Shown piece by piece: positions 62,299 to 64,000 of a DNA stretch of 64,000 nucleotides. The stretch spans positions 124,001 to 188,000 of the forward strand of contig NZ_VKAB01000017.1 of assembly GCF_009769385.1 (NCBI RefSeq), given 5' to 3'. Made by a program: the position numbers and the translations under genes. Position 1 is the stretch's first letter, and each line of letters begins with the position of its first letter. The notes beneath the pieces are model-generated. The model worked only from the letters and a program-made list of their open reading frames with translations. It did no database searches and had not been told where the DNA came from. This DNA is from Saccharothrix deserti (GTDB lineage Bacteria; Actinomycetota; Actinomycetes; Mycobacteriales; Pseudonocardiaceae).

Positions 62299-63732
62299 AT
62301 GGCGACACCAGAGGCGCGGATCGTCGCGCTCGACGTGCTGGACATCCGGTTCCCGACCTCGCGCGAGCTGGACGGCTCGGACGCGATGAACCCCGACCCC
62401 GACTACTCGGCCGCCTACGTCGTGCTGCGCACCTCCGAAGGACCGGACGGGTACGGGTTGGCGTTCACCATCGGCCGTGGCAACGACGTGCAGGCCGCCG
62501 CGATCCGGTCGTTGGCGCACCACGTCGTCGGCCGACCCGTGCCGGAGACGGCCGCCGACCTGGGCGCGCTGTACGCGGAACTGGTCGGCGACTCGCAGCT
62601 GCGGTGGCTCGGCCCGGAGAAGGGCGTCGCGCACATGGCGCTGGGCGCGGTGGTCAACGCCGCGTGGGACCTGGCGTCCCGGCGCGCGGGCCTGCCGCTG
62701 TGGCGGTTCCTGTCCTCGATGACGCCGGAGGAGATCGTCGGCCTGGTCGACTTCCGGTACCTGTCCGACGCGCTCACCCCGGACGAGGCGCTGGAGATCC
62801 TGCGCCGCGCCGAACCCGGACGCGCCGAACGCGCGGAGATCCTGGTCAGGGACGGCTACCCGGCCTACACGACGTCACCGGGCTGGCTCGGCTACTCCGA
62901 CGAGAAGCTGGCGGGCCTGGCGCGGCAGGCGTTGGCCGACGGGTTCGACATGATCAAGCTGAAGGTCGGCGGCAGCCTGGAAGACGACGTGCGCCGGATG
63001 AAGCTGGCCCGCGAGGTCGTCGGCGAGGGCGTGCGCGTCGCGGTGGACGCCAACCAGCGGTGGGACGTCGACACGGCCATCGCGTGGATGCGCGAGCTGG
63101 CCCCGTTCGACCCGTACTGGATCGAGGAGCCCACCTCGCCGGACGACGTGCTCGCGCACGCCGCGATCGCCAGGGCGTTGAGCCCGATCAAGGTCGCCAC
63201 CGGCGAGCACGTGCAGAACCGGGTGGTCTTCAAGCAGCTGCTCCAGGCCGGCGCGGTGGACGTGGTGCAGCTCGACGCGTGCCGGGTCGGCGGCGTCAAC
63301 GAGAACGTGGCGATCCTGCTGCTGGCGGCCAAGTTCGGCGTCCCGGTGTGCCCGCACGCGGGCGGCGTGGGCCTGTGCGAGCTGGTCAGGCACCTGGCGA
63401 TGGTCGATTTCGTCGCGGTGTCCGGTTCGCTGGACGGCCGGGTGATCGAGTGGGTCGACCACCTGCACGAGCACTTCACCGACCCGGCCGTGGTGCGCGA
63501 CGGCCGGTACCTCGCGCCCGCCGAGCCCGGTTTCTCGGCCAGGCTGCGCGACGAGACCCTGGCCGACTACCGGTACCCGGACGGTCCTGTGTGGACGGAT
63601 CCGACGGACGCGACCGACCCGACGGAACCGACGGAGCCGACGGACCTGGCTGACCTGACGAACCTGACGAACCTGACGAAGCCGATGGACCTAGCCATCG
63701 GCGGAGCCGACGATCAGACGGAGGAGCGTTGA
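62299..63732 (+). CDS. L-fuconate dehydratase (enolase superfamily)
   Basis: A 477-residue enolase-superfamily dehydratase. The N-terminal capping domain is followed by the barrel with the catalytic KxK (DMIKLKVGG), metal ligands in VDANQRWD and WIEEPTSPDD and the catalytic His in VCPHAGGVGLCELV, as in L-fuconate dehydratases. It makes 2-keto-3-deoxy-L-fuconate. The ATG at 62299 is the second of two duplicated starts. The last ~45 residues are low-complexity Thr/Pro/Asp repeats not found in the family. Confidence 0.92.
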   Translation: MATPEARIVALDVLDIRFPTSRELDGSDAMNPDPDYSAAYVVLRTSEGPDGYGLAFTIGRGNDVQAAAIRSLAHHVVGRPVPETAADLGALYAELVGDSQLRWLGPEKGVAHMALGAVVNAAWDLASRRAGLPLWRFLSSMTPEEIVGLVDFRYLSDALTPDEALEILRRAEPGRAERAEILVRDGYPAYTTSPGWLGYSDEKLAGLARQALADGFDMIKLKVGGSLEDDVRRMKLAREVVGEGVRVAVDANQRWDVDTAIAWMRELAPFDPYWIEEPTSPDDVLAHAAIARALSPIKVATGEHVQNRVVFKQLLQAGAVDVVQLDACRVGGVNENVAILLLAAKFGVPVCPHAGGVGLCELVRHLAMVDFVAVSGSLDGRVIEWVDHLHEHFTDPAVVRDGRYLAPAEPGFSARLRDETLADYRYPDGPVWTDPTDATDPTEPTEPTDLADLTNLTNLTKPMDLAIGGADDQTEER

Positions 63733-64000
63733 GCGAGTTCGAGGGCCTGGTCGCGGTGGTGACCGGCGGCGCGTCGGGCATCGGCCTGGCCACCGCACGG
63801 CTGCTGGCCGCACGGGGCGCGACCGCGGTGGCGCTGGACCTGAACCCGCGGGTCGACCCGCCGTTGCACGGCATCAGGGTGGACGTCACCGACGACGCGT
63901 CGGTGCGCGCCGCGATCGACGAGGTGGTCGAGCGGTTCGGCCGGCTCGACGTGGTGGTGAACAACGCGGGCATCGGCGCGCAGGGCGACGTGGCCGCGAA
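63729..64000 (+). CDS. SDR-family oxidoreductase (2-keto-3-deoxy-L-fuconate dehydrogenase-like), cut by window end
   Basis: The first ~90 residues are seen. The Rossmann motif TGGASGIG and NNAG of short-chain dehydrogenases are present. The TTG at 63729 overlaps the previous stop and follows GGAG. As third gene of the L-fuconate operon it probably oxidises 2-keto-3-deoxy-L-fuconate. The C-terminal catalytic Tyr and Lys are beyond the window. Confidence 0.85.
   Translation, partial: MSEFEGLVAVVTGGASGIGLATARLLAARGATAVALDLNPRVDPPLHGIRVDVTDDASVRAAIDEVVERFGRLDVVVNNAGIGAQGDVAA

Overview
The window is about 72% GC with Actinobacteria-type genes: leaderless or GTG/TTG starts, CarD, an F420-type PPOX protein, an AfsR/SARP regulator, ThrE and two-component genes of the Trc type. 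Many genes follow the order of the Mycobacterium tuberculosis clpC1 - mhuD - mutY - canB - radA - lpqE - carD - ispD - ispF - cysS - rlmB region, but the block is split and interleaved with other modules. Together with the dispersed palindromes this suggests a Pseudonocardiales genome of the Actinosynnema/Saccharothrix/Lentzea kind; the genus is inference.

Region 1 (1-7.4 kb) holds the 3' end of clpC, a membrane-anchored endonuclease/exonuclease/phosphatase-fold protein, a three-gene operon on the minus strand (M1 peptidase, MhuD-like heme-degrading monooxygenase, Zn-type sirtuin), an alpha/beta hydrolase, a 2H phosphoesterase with mutY, and a beta-carbonic anhydrase. Region 2 (7.6-15.1 kb) is a maltose-type sugar import locus: two LacI-family repressors, a lipoprotein binding protein, two permeases and a separate UgpC/MsiK-type ATPase, with candidate shared operators. 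Region 3 (15.2-18.1 kb) is a translationally coupled zinc-type ABC importer followed by a His/Cys-rich relic reading frame. Then come a membrane diguanylate cyclase, an MFS exporter and an MBOAT acyltransferase.

Region 4 (22.9-31.1 kb) is the housekeeping core: rlmB, cysS, a HAD phosphatase, a PPOX protein, ispF, ispD and carD on the minus strand, and lpqE and radA divergently. disA, the usual partner of radA, is absent from its expected place. Region 5 (31.1-37.6 kb) has a fused trehalose-6-phosphate phosphatase/GH15 protein behind otsA, thrE, and tRNA-Thr(TGT) flanked by fragments of two genes. Region 6 (37.6-42.5 kb) is an OmpR-type two-component system divergent from a three-gene flavin-based electron-transfer module (ferric-reductase-like oxidoreductase, FMN-binding lipoprotein-like protein, ApbE). 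Region 7 (42.5-49 kb) contains a large nested palindrome, debris of TPR and TetR regulators, an ADP-ribosylglycohydrolase divergent from an AfsR/SARP regulator, and an SGNH hydrolase.

Region 8 (49.2-56.1 kb) is a minus-strand operon with a ROK regulator, binding protein, two permeases, a GH4 glycosidase and a BadF-type sugar kinase; it has no ATPase of its own and may use the MsiK-type ATPase of region 2. Region 9 (56.1-64 kb) has a DUF3159 membrane protein behind a strong candidate iron box, a second BadF-type kinase, a large secreted subtilase whose prodomain carries a genomic repeat element, and the start of an L-fuconate degradation operon (FAH-family hydrolase, fuconate dehydratase, SDR dehydrogenase cut by the window end).

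No CRISPR array, prophage or transposase was seen. The most unusual features are the repeat element shared between an intergenic region and the subtilase coding sequence, the nested 134-bp palindrome, the trehalose phosphatase-GH15 fusion, and the missing disA.
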